NCBI RefSeq assembly: GCF_021018745.1
Contig: NZ_CP063845.1
Location: 3,844,001 to 3,908,000 of the forward strand
From: Gloeobacter morelensis MG652769
Lineage (GTDB): Bacteria > Cyanobacteriota > Cyanobacteriia > Gloeobacterales > Gloeobacteraceae
Length of the DNA: 64,000 bases
Direction: 5' to 3'
Part shown: piece by piece, positions 7,921 to 17,695 of the stretch
Layout of the letters: every line of letters starts with the position of its first letter
How positions within the stretch are numbered: the stretch's first letter is position 1
Notes under the pieces: generated by a model
Seen by the model: only the letters and a program-made list of their open reading frames with translations
Told to the model about the DNA's origin: nothing
Databases searched by the model: none
Program-made: the position numbers and the translations under genes

Positions 7921-9309
7921 ATGAAAGTAGGGGTTATCGGCACCGGTTACGTCGGCCTGGTCACAGGCGCCTGCCTGGCCACCATCGGCCACACCGTCGT
8001 CTGCATGGACAACAACGAAGCGAAAATCCAGCGGTTGCGCCAGGGCGTCATGCCGATTTACGAACCTGGGCTCGAAGAATTGGTCGCCGCCGCCGCCGCC
8101 GCAGGCCGACTGGTCTTCACCACCGAGATGGCCGAGACCGTCCGCCCGAGCGACGTCGTCTTCATCACCGTCGGTACTCCCTCGCGGCCCGATGGTTCGC
8201 CGGATCTTTCGGCCGTGCGCGCTGTGGCGCGCGCGATTGGCTCTCACCTGGACGGACGCTTTCGGGTGATTGTGAACAAGTCGACCGTACCGGTGGGTTC
8301 GGGCAACTGGGTGCGCATGCTCGTCGAAGACGGCGCGAACCTCGCCGCTGCCCAGAGCAGAAGCAGCCACCACACAGGCAACGGGGTGGCGGTGCTCGCC
8401 CCCGCGGAGGAGCCGAACTTTAGTGTGGCGAGCAATCCCGAATTTTTGCGCGAGGGCAGCGCCGTCTGGGATACCTTCAACCCCGACCGCATCGTCATCG
8501 GTGCGGAAGATGTCAAAGCGATCGCCGTCATGCGTAAGCTCTACGCTTACTGGCTTGCCCCCGAGCAAGCCGATCGCGAGCTGGTGCCGATGGTGGTGAC
8601 GGACTTGGCCTCAGCAGAGATGATCAAGTACGCCGCCAACGCCTTTCTGGCCACCAAAATCAGCTTCATCAACGAAATCGCCAACATCTGCGAACGGGTC
8701 GGTGCCGATGTCACCCGCATTGCTGAAGCGATCGGTCTCGATAAGCGCATCGGCCGCTCATTTCTCAATGCCGGGGCGGGCTGGGGCGGCTCGTGCTTTC
8801 CCAAGGATGTCTCGGCTCTGGTCTCCACCGCCGCCGAGTACGGCCACGAGTGCCAGTTGCTCAAGGCGACCCTGTCGGTCAACGATCACCAGCGCCAAGT
8901 GGTGATCGAGAAATTGCAGCGGGAACTGCGCATCCTCAAAGGCCGCACCGTGGCGCTGTGGGGACTGGCTTTCAAGCCGCACACCGACGACATCCGCTGT
9001 GCTCCGGCTCTGGCGGTGGCGGAGCATTTGCTCAATCTCGGTTGCCGGGTGGTGGCCCACGACCCGGTGGTGACGGCTCATCAGGTGCAGGGGCAATTGC
9101 CGGACTTGCAGGTGGCGGCCGGTGCGGTGGAGGCGGTGCAGGGAGCCGACGCGCTGTTGGTGATGACCGAGTGGCCCGAGTATACGCAGGTAAATCTGGG
9201 GGTGGTGGCTGCGGCTTTGCGCCAGCCCATCGTCATCGACGCGCGCAACTGCCTCGATCCGCAGCAGGTGGTACAGGCGGGTATGCGCTACTCGGGCATT
9301 GGTCGCTAG
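7921..9309 (+). CDS. ugd: UDP-glucose 6-dehydrogenase
   Basis: Ugd oxidises UDP-glucose to UDP-glucuronate with NAD+, supplying an acidic sugar for the EPS. The N-terminus has the nucleotide motif 'GVIGTGYVGLVTGACLA'. Further on are 'NKSTVPVGS', 'SNPEFLREGSAV', 'YAANAFLATKISFINE' and the catalytic-cysteine motif 'GWGGSCFPKD' near residue 290. The length of 462 is normal. The ATG at 7921 is preceded by AAGGAG; an in-frame ATG at 7888 lacks such a site. A low-complexity insert with a Ser/His-rich stretch lies near residues 145-160. Confidence 0.95.
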   Translation: MKVGVIGTGYVGLVTGACLATIGHTVVCMDNNEAKIQRLRQGVMPIYEPGLEELVAAAAAAGRLVFTTEMAETVRPSDVVFITVGTPSRPDGSPDLSAVRAVARAIGSHLDGRFRVIVNKSTVPVGSGNWVRMLVEDGANLAAAQSRSSHHTGNGVAVLAPAEEPNFSVASNPEFLREGSAVWDTFNPDRIVIGAEDVKAIAVMRKLYAYWLAPEQADRELVPMVVTDLASAEMIKYAANAFLATKISFINEIANICERVGADVTRIAEAIGLDKRIGRSFLNAGAGWGGSCFPKDVSALVSTAAEYGHECQLLKATLSVNDHQRQVVIEKLQRELRILKGRTVALWGLAFKPHTDDIRCAPALAVAEHLLNLGCRVVAHDPVVTAHQVQGQLPDLQVAAGAVEAVQGADALLVMTEWPEYTQVNLGVVAAALRQPIVIDARNCLDPQQVVQAGMRYSGIGR

Positions 9310-9335
9310 CCACCGGCATCAAGGGAGCGAAATCC

Positions 9336-10394
9336 ATGACGATATTTAGGCAAGCGCACTTTCCGGCGGCTCATCGGCCACCTTCCAGTAGCGACGAACC
9401 GCTGGTCAGCGTGCTCATCTGCAATTACAACTACGGCCGCTTCGTCGGTGAAGCGATCGGCAGTGTCCTGGAGCAGACCTATCGCAATATTGAACTTATC
9501 GTGGTGGACGATGGTTCCACCGACGACTCCCGCCAAGTCATCGGTGCGTACAGCGACAGGCTGAGGGCCATCTTTCAGCAAAACGGCGGCCAGGGCGCAG
9601 CCTTCAACAGCGGCCTGGCCGAGGCCCACGGCGAGATTATCTGTTTTTTGGACGCGGACGATTACTTTCACCGCGAAAAAGTCGCCCGGGTGGTGCGGGC
9701 TTTTGCTGAGCACCCCGAATGGGTGCAGTTGGCCCACAACTGGATATCCGTCGACATCGACGGCCGGCCGATGGGCCGCAACCCGGTGCGGCGCTTCACC
9801 CGCGGCGATATCCGCACGCTATTGTTGCGCTGGGGTCGCTACGGTTGGGGGATCACCTCCGGCCTGAGCTACCGGCGCGTGGTGCTCGAGCGGGTGCTGC
9901 CCATTCCCAAGCGTCCGCGCGCTGCAGATACCTATCTGACAGCGACGGTGCCTTTTTATGGCCAGGTGGGTGGGATCGCCGACCAGCTGATGTACTACCG
10001 GGTGCACGGCAAGAACCGGCGCGCCCGCAGCGACAACCTGCCCTACTTACTCCAGCAGCGCGAGGACACCTGCGTCTGCATCAACACCGCCGCCCGCGAC
10101 TCGGGGCTGGCAGAGCGCTTCGACATCCGCTGCGATGGAGATTATCGGGGCTTCAAGGCCCTCGAAAGCGGCGGCGGCTCCTGGAGCGATGCCTTCGGAA
10201 TTTGCTGGTTGTCGCTGCGGGAATTTGCCGCACTGCGGCGCAAGCCGGCCGAAGCACTCGCCAGACTCGCCCAGCGCCTCGGTTGTGTGCTGTTGCCGCC
10301 CGAGCAGGCCCGGGCGCTGTTGCGCCTCGGGTTGCAGGGCTATGTGCGCTCGCGGCTACTCGGTGCACAGGCGCCTTCAGGAAAAAGCTCCTGA
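9336..10394 (+). CDS. Family 2 glycosyltransferase
   Basis: This is a GT-A fold enzyme using an NDP-sugar to extend the lipid-linked EPS unit. The motifs are 'VSVLICNYNYGRFVGEAIGS' near residue 25, 'ELIVVDDGSTDDS' near 53, 'GGQGAAFNSGLAEAHG' near 84 and 'CFLDADDYF' near 104 (metal-binding DxD). The ATG at 9336 has AAGGGAGC upstream. It follows ugd by 26 bp and is followed by the export protein gene. Donor and acceptor sugars are unknown. Confidence 0.88.
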   Translation: MTIFRQAHFPAAHRPPSSSDEPLVSVLICNYNYGRFVGEAIGSVLEQTYRNIELIVVDDGSTDDSRQVIGAYSDRLRAIFQQNGGQGAAFNSGLAEAHGEIICFLDADDYFHREKVARVVRAFAEHPEWVQLAHNWISVDIDGRPMGRNPVRRFTRGDIRTLLLRWGRYGWGITSGLSYRRVVLERVLPIPKRPRAADTYLTATVPFYGQVGGIADQLMYYRVHGKNRRARSDNLPYLLQQREDTCVCINTAARDSGLAERFDIRCDGDYRGFKALESGGGSWSDAFGICWLSLREFAALRRKPAEALARLAQRLGCVLLPPEQARALLRLGLQGYVRSRLLGAQAPSGKSS

Positions 10395-10446
10395 ACTTTG
10401 CGCCGGTCGAACCACCAACCGCTTCATTTATTCATGAGGAACAGTC

Positions 10447-11418
10447 ATGGTCAAACGCTTTGCTGCCGCTCTGCTCGCCGGTGTGCTGGGCGGCGTCTGC
10501 CTGGCTCCCGGAGCCGTCGCAAGCACCCTCAGCGCCTTCGACCGCATCTCGGTGATCGTCACCAACGGCGAAGAATTCAGTTCCCAAAGAGGCGGCCGCG
10601 GCGATGAAGGCTACCTGGTCGGCGCCGACGGCAACATCTTTATCTACCGCCTGGGCAGCATTGCAGCTGCTGGCCGCGAGGAGGTCGAACTGCAACAGGA
10701 GATCACCGAGCGCCTGCGCGAGTACTTCAAGGTGCCCGAGGTGACCGTGCGCCTGATTGGTGTCAGCCCAATCAACGTCGATGTTGCCGGAGCCGTCTAC
10801 CGACCGGGGCTGATTACCGTCAAAGCCAACGGCGACACCCCGAGCGGCGCTTCCTCGCGGACGGTCTTCAACGCCATCCAGAGCGCGGGCGGCGTGCGGC
10901 CGGACGCGGACCTGTCGCGCATCCGCCTGGAGCGCGCGGGCCAGTCGTTGGTCCTGCCCCCCGGGCAGGACGCCCCGGTGATCTACGGCGACCGCATCAT
11001 GATCGAGCGGCTCGCCGCCGGTCAGGCGCCGGTCCTGCACGTCGCCACCCAACTGACCCCGGCAGAAATTACTGTCTACGTCTCCGGCACCGACGCGCGC
11101 GAAAACCAGGGACCGGTGAAGGTCAAACCCGGCACGACCCTATCGGGGGCGCTGACCGCCGCCGGCATCTCAGGAGAATCCTACCTGCGCGAGGGCCGCA
11201 AAGTGGCGCTCATCCGCCGCGACCCGGTCGAAGGCAAGCGCGAGGTGACCGCCTACGACATTGCCAGAGTGATGGGCGGTGAGAGCGACCCACCCTTGTG
11301 GGACGGCGACGCGATTGCGATCACCGCCGGTCCCTCCCAGAACACGATGGGCTTTTTGGACATGCTCAGCCCCCTGCTCAATCCTTTGGGATTCATGCTT
11401 CGCGCCTTTATCCGCTGA
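10447..11418 (+). CDS. Polysaccharide export protein (Wza-like, SLBB domains)
   Basis: The N-terminal ~25 residues form a signal peptide ending near 'GAVA-S'; no lipobox cysteine is present. An export domain (residues ~30-105) with 'YLVGADGNIFIYRLGSI' and 'EITERLREYFKVPEVTVRL' is followed by a first SLBB domain ('INVDVAGAVYRPGLITV') and a second SLBB-like region (~200-290). Wza-type proteins form the outer-membrane or periplasmic channel for polysaccharide export and work with Wzc-type kinases, which the next gene encodes 13 bp downstream. Confidence 0.88.
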   Translation: MVKRFAAALLAGVLGGVCLAPGAVASTLSAFDRISVIVTNGEEFSSQRGGRGDEGYLVGADGNIFIYRLGSIAAAGREEVELQQEITERLREYFKVPEVTVRLIGVSPINVDVAGAVYRPGLITVKANGDTPSGASSRTVFNAIQSAGGVRPDADLSRIRLERAGQSLVLPPGQDAPVIYGDRIMIERLAAGQAPVLHVATQLTPAEITVYVSGTDARENQGPVKVKPGTTLSGALTAAGISGESYLREGRKVALIRRDPVEGKREVTAYDIARVMGGESDPPLWDGDAIAITAGPSQNTMGFLDMLSPLLNPLGFMLRAFIR

Positions 11419-11431
11419 CGGAGAAACAACC

Positions 11432-13486
11432 ATGCACGTAATTCAGGTTCTCAAGCGGCACTGGCGGCCGTTGCTGGTGCTCAACGGCCTGGTGCTGGCA
11501 GCCACGATCGGGGTGGCCTGCTACTACCCGCGCACCTGGACGGCCACCACCCAGATTATTCTTCCCAGCACCAACAAAAATGCCGAGATCAGTCTGGGGG
11601 AGCTAGGCGAAGTGCGCGAGACCGGCACATCGTTTTCGAGTGAAGTGAACGCCCTCAAGGTGCAATCGGCGATTCTGACCAGCAGCGAGGTCCTCTCCAA
11701 AGCCTGGCAGGCCGACCCGCAGCGCGAGAAATATCCGCAACTGGGTAGCTATGAAAAGCTGTTCAAAGCCGTTCCCCAGAGCCAGACGACGATCCTGGCG
11801 GTAGAAGCCAAAGGCAATGCCCCCGAGGTTGCCGCAGCGCGAGCGGACCTGTTGGTGCGCTCCTATATGACGCGAGTGGAAGAGTTGCGCACAGCCTACG
11901 CCGCTTCGCGCGACGACCTCTCGCACAAAGAACTCGAACGCGCCCGCCGCGAACTGACCCAGGCGGAAGGTGCGTTGGCGCGCTTCAAACGTTCGACCGG
12001 CCTGGTCAATACCGATCAGCAGACCGGGGGGCTGGTGACGGTGATCAGCTCGCTGACCACCAGCCAGGCCCAGGCCGTCGCCGAGGGCACTGCGGATAAA
12101 GCGCGCGCCCAGATGCTCGCCGCCCGCCTGGGCATGGACGCCCCCCAGGCAATGCGCGCCCTGCGGCTGGGGGAGAGCAAAGAGTACCAGGCGATGCGCC
12201 TGAAACTCAGCTCCCTCGATACCGCCCTGGCGGAAGCCAGGGGGCTTTACACCGAAAAACACGCCCGGGTGCAGTCGCTGCTGGTGCAGCGCGAAGAACT
12301 GCAGCGCGCGCTGCGCGCGCTGTTGGCCAAAGTCGTTCCCGGCAGCCGCACCGAGCGCGCCCTCGAAGATTCGCTGGGCGGTGGCGGTGGCAACCGCGAC
12401 AGCCGCATCGACTTGATCTTGTCGCTGCTTGAGGCCGAGCGCGCCGCCGAAGCCCGGGCGCGCCAGAGCGCCGAGTTGGGCCGCACCATCGAGCGGGCCA
12501 CCGAGCGGCTGAGCGCCATCTCGACCCGCCAGGCGACCTTGCTGGATCTGCAGCGGCGCTACGAGCTGGCGGAGGCGGCCTACAAAGCGATCGTCGTTCA
12601 GATGCAGCAGGCCCGGCTCAGCGCATTTAACGCATTTCCGGATGTGGAGGTGCTCGACAAAGCCTACTCCGATCCCAAAGAAACCAATCCGCGGACGCTG
12701 CTCATCGCCCTGGGCGGGCTGGTCGCCGCCGCCTTCGGCAGCCTGGGGCTGATTTTGCGCCAAGAAGCGGTGAACCCGCTCCTTGGCCCCAAAGATTTAC
12801 AAAGTGTCGAATTGCCGGTGCTCGCGCGCCTGCCCCGCACCAAGGGCTTGTTGCCGTCGGGCGATCCGCCCCGGCTCGAATCACAGCAGCTTGCCTCCAC
12901 CGTCAGCCTGATGGATCTGCCCAATCGCCGATTGATGATCACCAGTTCCACCGCCGGCGAAGGCAAAACGACCCTCACCCTCGGGCTGGCAAATGCCCTG
13001 CGGGAGATGGGTTTTCGGGTGCTGCTCGTCGATGCCGATTTCCGCCAGGCGAGCCTCAGCCGCCTGCTGGGCCATGGTCCCCGGGCAGAAGGTGCCCGGG
13101 CGGAGCCTGTTTCGGTCACGACCGATCTCGATCTGGTCCCGGCGCTCGCCCTCGAGGACACCTCGACCGCCTTTTTCGTGCAGGGTGGATTTGAACGCCA
13201 CCTCGACGATGTGCAGACCGACGGCTACGACTATGTGCTGGTGGATAGCCCACCCATCAGCCTGACCAGTGAAGCGGCCTTGATGATCCCGGCGGTGCGC
13301 AATGTGTTGTTTGTCGTCCGCCCCGGGGTGAGCGGTCGCGACGCGGTCAGTGAGAGCCTCGATCGCCTCGTCCGCCACAATGCTCGTCTGGTGGGGCTGG
13401 TGGTCAACGACGTGACGACCCGCCAGGAGGGCTACCGCTACAGCTACGGGCGCTATGGGCGGCAGAGCCTCGAGGTGGTCACATGA
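11432..13486 (+). CDS. Wzc-like chain-length determinant with BY-kinase domain
   Basis: The 684-residue protein combines a Wzz domain (membrane helix ~15-35 and a second before residue ~435), a long periplasmic coiled coil (~140-380) and a cytoplasmic tyrosine kinase. The kinase has Walker A 'SSTAGEGKTTLTLG', Walker A' 'VLLVDADFRQ' and Walker B 'YVLVDSPP'. The C-terminus carries clustered tyrosines ('GYRYSYGRYGRQS'), the usual autophosphorylation tail. It controls polymerisation and export with the Wza-like protein. Its last codons overlap the polymerase start by four bases (ATGA), implying translational coupling. Confidence 0.92.
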   Translation: MHVIQVLKRHWRPLLVLNGLVLAATIGVACYYPRTWTATTQIILPSTNKNAEISLGELGEVRETGTSFSSEVNALKVQSAILTSSEVLSKAWQADPQREKYPQLGSYEKLFKAVPQSQTTILAVEAKGNAPEVAAARADLLVRSYMTRVEELRTAYAASRDDLSHKELERARRELTQAEGALARFKRSTGLVNTDQQTGGLVTVISSLTTSQAQAVAEGTADKARAQMLAARLGMDAPQAMRALRLGESKEYQAMRLKLSSLDTALAEARGLYTEKHARVQSLLVQREELQRALRALLAKVVPGSRTERALEDSLGGGGGNRDSRIDLILSLLEAERAAEARARQSAELGRTIERATERLSAISTRQATLLDLQRRYELAEAAYKAIVVQMQQARLSAFNAFPDVEVLDKAYSDPKETNPRTLLIALGGLVAAAFGSLGLILRQEAVNPLLGPKDLQSVELPVLARLPRTKGLLPSGDPPRLESQQLASTVSLMDLPNRRLMITSSTAGEGKTTLTLGLANALREMGFRVLLVDADFRQASLSRLLGHGPRAEGARAEPVSVTTDLDLVPALALEDTSTAFFVQGGFERHLDDVQTDGYDYVLVDSPPISLTSEAALMIPAVRNVLFVVRPGVSGRDAVSESLDRLVRHNARLVGLVVNDVTTRQEGYRYSYGRYGRQSLEVVT

Positions 13487-14844
13487 ATCAGGCCCTCTCC
13501 ACCGCCATCCGCCGCCGGCCCTGGCAGGAGATCAAACTGCCGGGTCTGGGGCTCAGCTGGTCGATGCTCTCCGCCGCCGAGCGGCTGGTGATGCTCTATA
13601 TCGCCCTGCTGCCGGCCTGGTGGGTGAGCGGTCTGTACCGCTATATGCCCGCGTTGACCCTGGCGGGGGTGCTGTATTTCACCATTCGCCGGGAGGGCCG
13701 CTGGCCCTTTGGGCGTCCGAGTCTGGCGGTGGTGGCCCTACTGGCCTTCGCCGGTTATCAGTTGCTCTTTCCCGCCCTGGGCGGCACCCTCGCGCCTGGT
13801 TTCATTCTGCAGACGGTACTGTTTTATGTGATGCCGGCGCTGCTGCTCTGGTGCGTCCAGGGCAGCGGCGTCAAGGTCCGCTTCCCGGTGGCTGCCTGGG
13901 CACTTTCGGTGAGCGTCCTGCAGATGGTCTTGATCTGGTTGGTCTTTCACTTTGTCCTGGGGGAGCCCAGCTTCACCCCGCCGCGCACGCTGCTTGCCAC
14001 CCTCAACGACAAACCCACCGACTACGACTTTCACGACTACGGCGAGGGCAGCGGCAAGGCGAACTACCTGTACTTTTACAGCGCCGGGGATCGGGCCTTC
14101 GCTGGGTTGACCCGCTACATGTTCTTCTTTTTGACCCCGGAAATCTTTGGGCTGGTGGCGGGGTATCTGGTGCTAGTCGCCCTGGATCTGAAAAATCGCC
14201 TCTGGTCGCTGGCGCTTTTGGGCAGCAGCCTGTTCTTGCTGCTGCTCAGCGGCTCGCGGGCGGTGCTGCTGGCGATGCCGCTGGTGCTGCTGTTGCGCTA
14301 TGGGGTTTCCCTGGGCAAAGAGCGTGGCCCGGCCCTTTTGTGCCTACTGGTGGCAGCGCTGGGCTTTACCTGCCTGGCGGTGCCGCCGGTGACCAATTTT
14401 CTGGTCGACACGACCGTCGGCACCGTCGAAGCGGCCAACGACTTTCGGGCCGGTTCGACCCGCGTGCGCATGCTCATCTACGAGCGTACCCTCGATCGCA
14501 TCCCCGATGAGCTGTGGACCGGCCACACCGAGCCGGGCGAGCCGGTGTTTTCCTCCTTCAGCCTGGGCCGGGTGGGCAGCCATAGTTTTATATTGGGTAA
14601 TCTGCTCTACCGCTCCGGGGTACTGGGTACAGCGTTATTCGTCATTTTCTGGTCAGCGCTGTGCTGGTGGTTTTTTCGCACCCGCGCAGGACGGCCGCTT
14701 TCGAGCTACGGGCTGTTGTTGCTGCTGGTATTGCTCTCGCCGCTGATGGTCTTCGGCTCCGAGCTGGTGGGCATGCTCATTTTGCTTGCAGCTACGGTCT
14801 GCACACCTTCCACTTCTTCCCCAGGAGGGAGCCGCCGTGGATAA
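13483..14844 (+). CDS. Wzy-like O-antigen/EPS polymerase
   Basis: The 453-residue protein has about ten to twelve apolar helices and a large hydrophilic loop at ~165-205. The Wzy/WaaL-like segment 'LLLLSGSRAVLLAMPLVLLLRYG' falls at ~245-270, and a second loop with 'GSTRVRMLIYERTLDRIPDELWTGHTEPG' follows. This pattern suits a polymerase joining lipid-linked repeat units on the periplasmic face. Wzy proteins share little sequence, so the call rests on topology and on location between wzc-like and glycosyltransferase genes. Its end overlaps the next gene by eight bases. Confidence 0.78.
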   Translation: MNQALSTAIRRRPWQEIKLPGLGLSWSMLSAAERLVMLYIALLPAWWVSGLYRYMPALTLAGVLYFTIRREGRWPFGRPSLAVVALLAFAGYQLLFPALGGTLAPGFILQTVLFYVMPALLLWCVQGSGVKVRFPVAAWALSVSVLQMVLIWLVFHFVLGEPSFTPPRTLLATLNDKPTDYDFHDYGEGSGKANYLYFYSAGDRAFAGLTRYMFFFLTPEIFGLVAGYLVLVALDLKNRLWSLALLGSSLFLLLLSGSRAVLLAMPLVLLLRYGVSLGKERGPALLCLLVAALGFTCLAVPPVTNFLVDTTVGTVEAANDFRAGSTRVRMLIYERTLDRIPDELWTGHTEPGEPVFSSFSLGRVGSHSFILGNLLYRSGVLGTALFVIFWSALCWWFFRTRAGRPLSSYGLLLLLVLLSPLMVFGSELVGMLILLAATVCTPSTSSPGGSRRG

Positions 14845-16039
14845 ACCCTCGGCCCTACCACGCAAATTGTTGATCCTGCCTGGTTATTGCGATTCGCTCG
14901 GCGGCACAATGGTGACGCTGGAGGCAATCTTGACGGGATTTCGAGCGGTCCGCGCCGAAGGACAGCTGTCTGTGCTGGTTCGTGCCGGCTCGTTTATGGA
15001 GCAGTACCTTCAGGAGCGGGGGCACACCTGCGTGGTGACCCTGCCCTCGGCGGACCAACCGCGCTTCTGGCGCGACGCCCTTGCGTGGGCGATGGCCCAG
15101 CCCAGCGATCACCCGCTGCTGTTGGAGCACTGGGTGGATCGGCGCATGCTGCCCTTGCTCGCCTCGGTGGCGTTGCGCCTGCGCTTGAGCGGCAGGCTGG
15201 TGCTGCACTCCTGCCACGATCTGGCCCTTTCTTTTCAGCCTTTGGGTTTCTGGGCGCGCCGGCTGACTTTCGCGTTGCTTGCCCCCCGGGTGATCTGCAA
15301 CTCGCTCTATACCGCCAAGCACGTGCGGGCGCTCATGCCCCGGATCGAAGGAATTTTGCACCCACCCATCGACACCGAGCGCTTCAGCTGCCGGCCTGTC
15401 CCGGTTGTACCGCCGGAATTGCTGCCTATCCTCCGCCCCGGGGTGCGGTTGATGCTGACCCCTTCGCGCATCAGCTCCGCAGACCGGATGAACGACAAGA
15501 ACCTGCGCGCCCTACCGCGGGTGCTGGCCAGCCTCAAAGCCGCCGACCGACACTACCACGGGGTGGTGGTCGGCGACGATTTGTCCCCCGGCAAGGTGCA
15601 GACGCAACTGCTCATCGAGCAGGCCGCCCACGAGGGGGTGGGCGATCGCTTTACGGTGTTGCCGCGTACCACCGCCATCGAGCGGTACTTCCAGTGCGCC
15701 GATGTCGTGGTCACCCTCGCCCCGCGCGAGCCGTTCGGGCGGACGGTGGCGGAGGCGGTGGCCTGCGGGGTGCCCGTCGTGGGCAGCAACAGCGGCGGTA
15801 TCCAGGAAATTCTTCACCACTTCGCCCCCGAGTGGACGGCGGATCCCGGCGATCCGGCGCAGGTCGCCCGGACCATTCTCACCGTGGCGAGCGACCCCGC
15901 CACCCCCGAGCGGCTGGCCCGCGGTCGGCGATGGGTAGAACAAAACTGCAGCGCCGTCCACTACGCCCGCCGTCTGTTGGCCCTTACGAATCTGGCCACC
16001 GGCGAGGACCGTCCCGTCCCGGCGGTCACCCGCCGCTGA
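14837..16039 (+). CDS. Family 4 glycosyltransferase
   Basis: This is a GT-B fold retaining glycosyltransferase of 400 residues. The N-terminal domain begins 'LLILPGYCDSLGGTMV'. The C-terminal domain has the EX7E motif in 'EPFGRTVAEAVACGVPVVGSNSGGI'. I chose GTG at 14837 because a GGAGGG ribosome site precedes it and it overlaps the polymerase stop slightly; the upstream in-frame ATG would intrude 59 bases into that gene. The likely role is adding a sugar to the EPS repeat unit on the cytoplasmic face. Confidence 0.85.
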   Translation: MDKPSALPRKLLILPGYCDSLGGTMVTLEAILTGFRAVRAEGQLSVLVRAGSFMEQYLQERGHTCVVTLPSADQPRFWRDALAWAMAQPSDHPLLLEHWVDRRMLPLLASVALRLRLSGRLVLHSCHDLALSFQPLGFWARRLTFALLAPRVICNSLYTAKHVRALMPRIEGILHPPIDTERFSCRPVPVVPPELLPILRPGVRLMLTPSRISSADRMNDKNLRALPRVLASLKAADRHYHGVVVGDDLSPGKVQTQLLIEQAAHEGVGDRFTVLPRTTAIERYFQCADVVVTLAPREPFGRTVAEAVACGVPVVGSNSGGIQEILHHFAPEWTADPGDPAQVARTILTVASDPATPERLARGRRWVEQNCSAVHYARRLLALTNLATGEDRPVPAVTRR

Positions 16040-16061
16040 CCCACCGACAGAGAATCGCCCG

Positions 16062-17198
16062 ATGCTGACCAAAACCCAGTCCAGGCTCCGCGAAGTGGGT
16101 ATTTACCGCCGGGTCTACCCGCTCGCCTCCGAAGCGTTCATCACCGAGCAGGCCGGCAGCCTGGTGCGCTACCGGCCGACGTTTATTCTGTGCACGCAGC
16201 TGGCCAACGCCGCCTTCCCGAGCGTCGCCCTCAGCCGGCGCGACCGGTGGGGGATGCGCCAGGCGCTGTTTTTGCTCACCCGCTCGCCACGTTTATTCGA
16301 AGGCCGCGATTTTGGACGATTGGATCTGCTGCACGCCCACTTCGGACCGGACGGCATCTACAGCCTGCCTCTAGCCCAGCAACTGGCCATTCCGCTGCTG
16401 GTTACCTTCCACGGCTACGACATTACCGTGGAGCGCAACTGGCTGGCCTTTCGCAGCCCGCTGTTCTATCAGCTGATGCTGCACGAGCGGCAATTGCAGC
16501 GCCAGGCGGCCGGTTTCATCGCCGTCTCCCGCTTTATCCGGGAGAGGTTGATAGCGGGCGGCTACCCGGCGGAGCGGGTCATCCAGCACTACATTGGGGT
16601 GGACACCGCCAAATTTGCCCCCGGCCGCGAGCGGCCCACCGAGCGCTATATTCTCTGCGTCGGGCGGCATACCGAGAAAAAGGGCCTCGACACGTTGCTT
16701 GCCGCCTTCGCCCGCATCGCCCATCGCTACCCCGACGTTTCGCTGGTGCAGGTGGGTACCGGTGCCCTCACCCGCCAGTTGCACGCGCAAAGCGCCGCCC
16801 TCGGGCTTGCGGGAAGGGTGCGTTTTTTGGGGGCCATGCCCCACGCCGAAATCTTGCGCTGGATGCGCGGGGCGGAGATCTTTGCTCTGCCCAGCCAGAC
16901 CGCCCGCGACGGCGACAGCGAAGCGCTCGGCATCGTCTTCAACGAGGCGGCGGCCTGTGCCGTACCGGTGGTCTCCACCCGCCACGGCGGCATCCCCGAA
17001 GCGGTCCTGGAAGGCCAGACCGGATTTTTGGTCCCCGAGCGCGACAGCGCGGCACTTGCCGATCGGCTCGAAACACTGTTGGCCGACCGCGCCCTGGCCC
17101 GGACAATGGGGCGCCGTGCCCGCGAGTTCGCCTGTGAGATGTTCGATATTCGCAAACAGGCCAAAAAGCTGGAACTCATCTACGACAGTCTGAAGTAG
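16062..17198 (+). CDS. Family 4 glycosyltransferase (colanic-acid type)
   Basis: The 378-residue protein has the acceptor-domain motifs of WcaL-like enzymes ('SEAFITEQAGSL', 'LHAHFGPDG', 'VTFHGYDIT'). The donor-domain motifs are 'LCVGRHTEKKGLDTLLAAF' and the EX7E segment 'DSEALGIVFNEAAACAVPVVST'. It probably transfers a hexose to the growing lipid-linked EPS unit. It starts 22 bp after the previous gene and belongs to the same run. Confidence 0.88.
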   Translation: MLTKTQSRLREVGIYRRVYPLASEAFITEQAGSLVRYRPTFILCTQLANAAFPSVALSRRDRWGMRQALFLLTRSPRLFEGRDFGRLDLLHAHFGPDGIYSLPLAQQLAIPLLVTFHGYDITVERNWLAFRSPLFYQLMLHERQLQRQAAGFIAVSRFIRERLIAGGYPAERVIQHYIGVDTAKFAPGRERPTERYILCVGRHTEKKGLDTLLAAFARIAHRYPDVSLVQVGTGALTRQLHAQSAALGLAGRVRFLGAMPHAEILRWMRGAEIFALPSQTARDGDSEALGIVFNEAAACAVPVVSTRHGGIPEAVLEGQTGFLVPERDSAALADRLETLLADRALARTMGRRAREFACEMFDIRKQAKKLELIYDSLK

Positions 17199-17245
17199 AA
17201 CCGTTCGGCTTTAAAATAGTATTTCTAATCTGCGAGGAGGTTGCG

Positions 17246-17695
17246 GTGAAGATACTGCTGGTCTGCAATCCGGGCGGGCATTTTGCGACGATGCAGTCGT
17301 TGCGCAAGTTCTGGGTGGCCCACCAACGCGAGTGGGTCACCTACGAGCGCTTCGACACCCTGCAGTTGCAGGAAAAAGAACGGGTGCACTGGGTGATCAA
17401 GCAGGAGGCTCGCGAATTCTGGCGGGCCTTCGCCAATTTTGGCAGGGCTCTGGCCATTCTGCGTCAGAGTCGGCCGGAACTCATCGTCTCCACCGGCGCC
17501 GGTCTGGCGGTGCCCTTCGTGTTGGCGGGCAAGCTGCTTGGGATTAAGACCGTCTTTATCGAGAGCATCTCCCGCGCGGAGGATCTGAGCCTGAGCGGCA
17601 AACTGATCTACAACCTCGTCGATGAATTGTACGTACAGTGGCCCGAGTGCACCGTGCGCTACCCGCGCGCCCGTTACATGGGAGTAGCAATATGA
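17246..17695 (+). CDS. PssD/Alg14-like glycosyltransferase membrane subunit
   Basis: Alg14/PssD proteins anchor and form the acceptor half of a two-part glycosyltransferase. The 149 residues show 'LLVCNPGGHFATM' at the N-terminus, 'PELIVSTGAGLAVPFVLAGKLLGIKTVFIES' in the middle and 'LVDELYVQWPE' near the end, all typical of the family. The GTG start at 17246 has GAGGAGG upstream. The stop overlaps the start of the partner gene by four bases, fitting stoichiometric synthesis of both halves. Confidence 0.85.
   Translation: MKILLVCNPGGHFATMQSLRKFWVAHQREWVTYERFDTLQLQEKERVHWVIKQEAREFWRAFANFGRALAILRQSRPELIVSTGAGLAVPFVLAGKLLGIKTVFIESISRAEDLSLSGKLIYNLVDELYVQWPECTVRYPRARYMGVAI

Noticed and set aside
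11603-12763. Minus-strand open frame of 386 codons opposite the Wzc-like gene
   Set aside because: It is a shadow of the kinase gene with a Gly/Gln/His-biased composition and no motifs.
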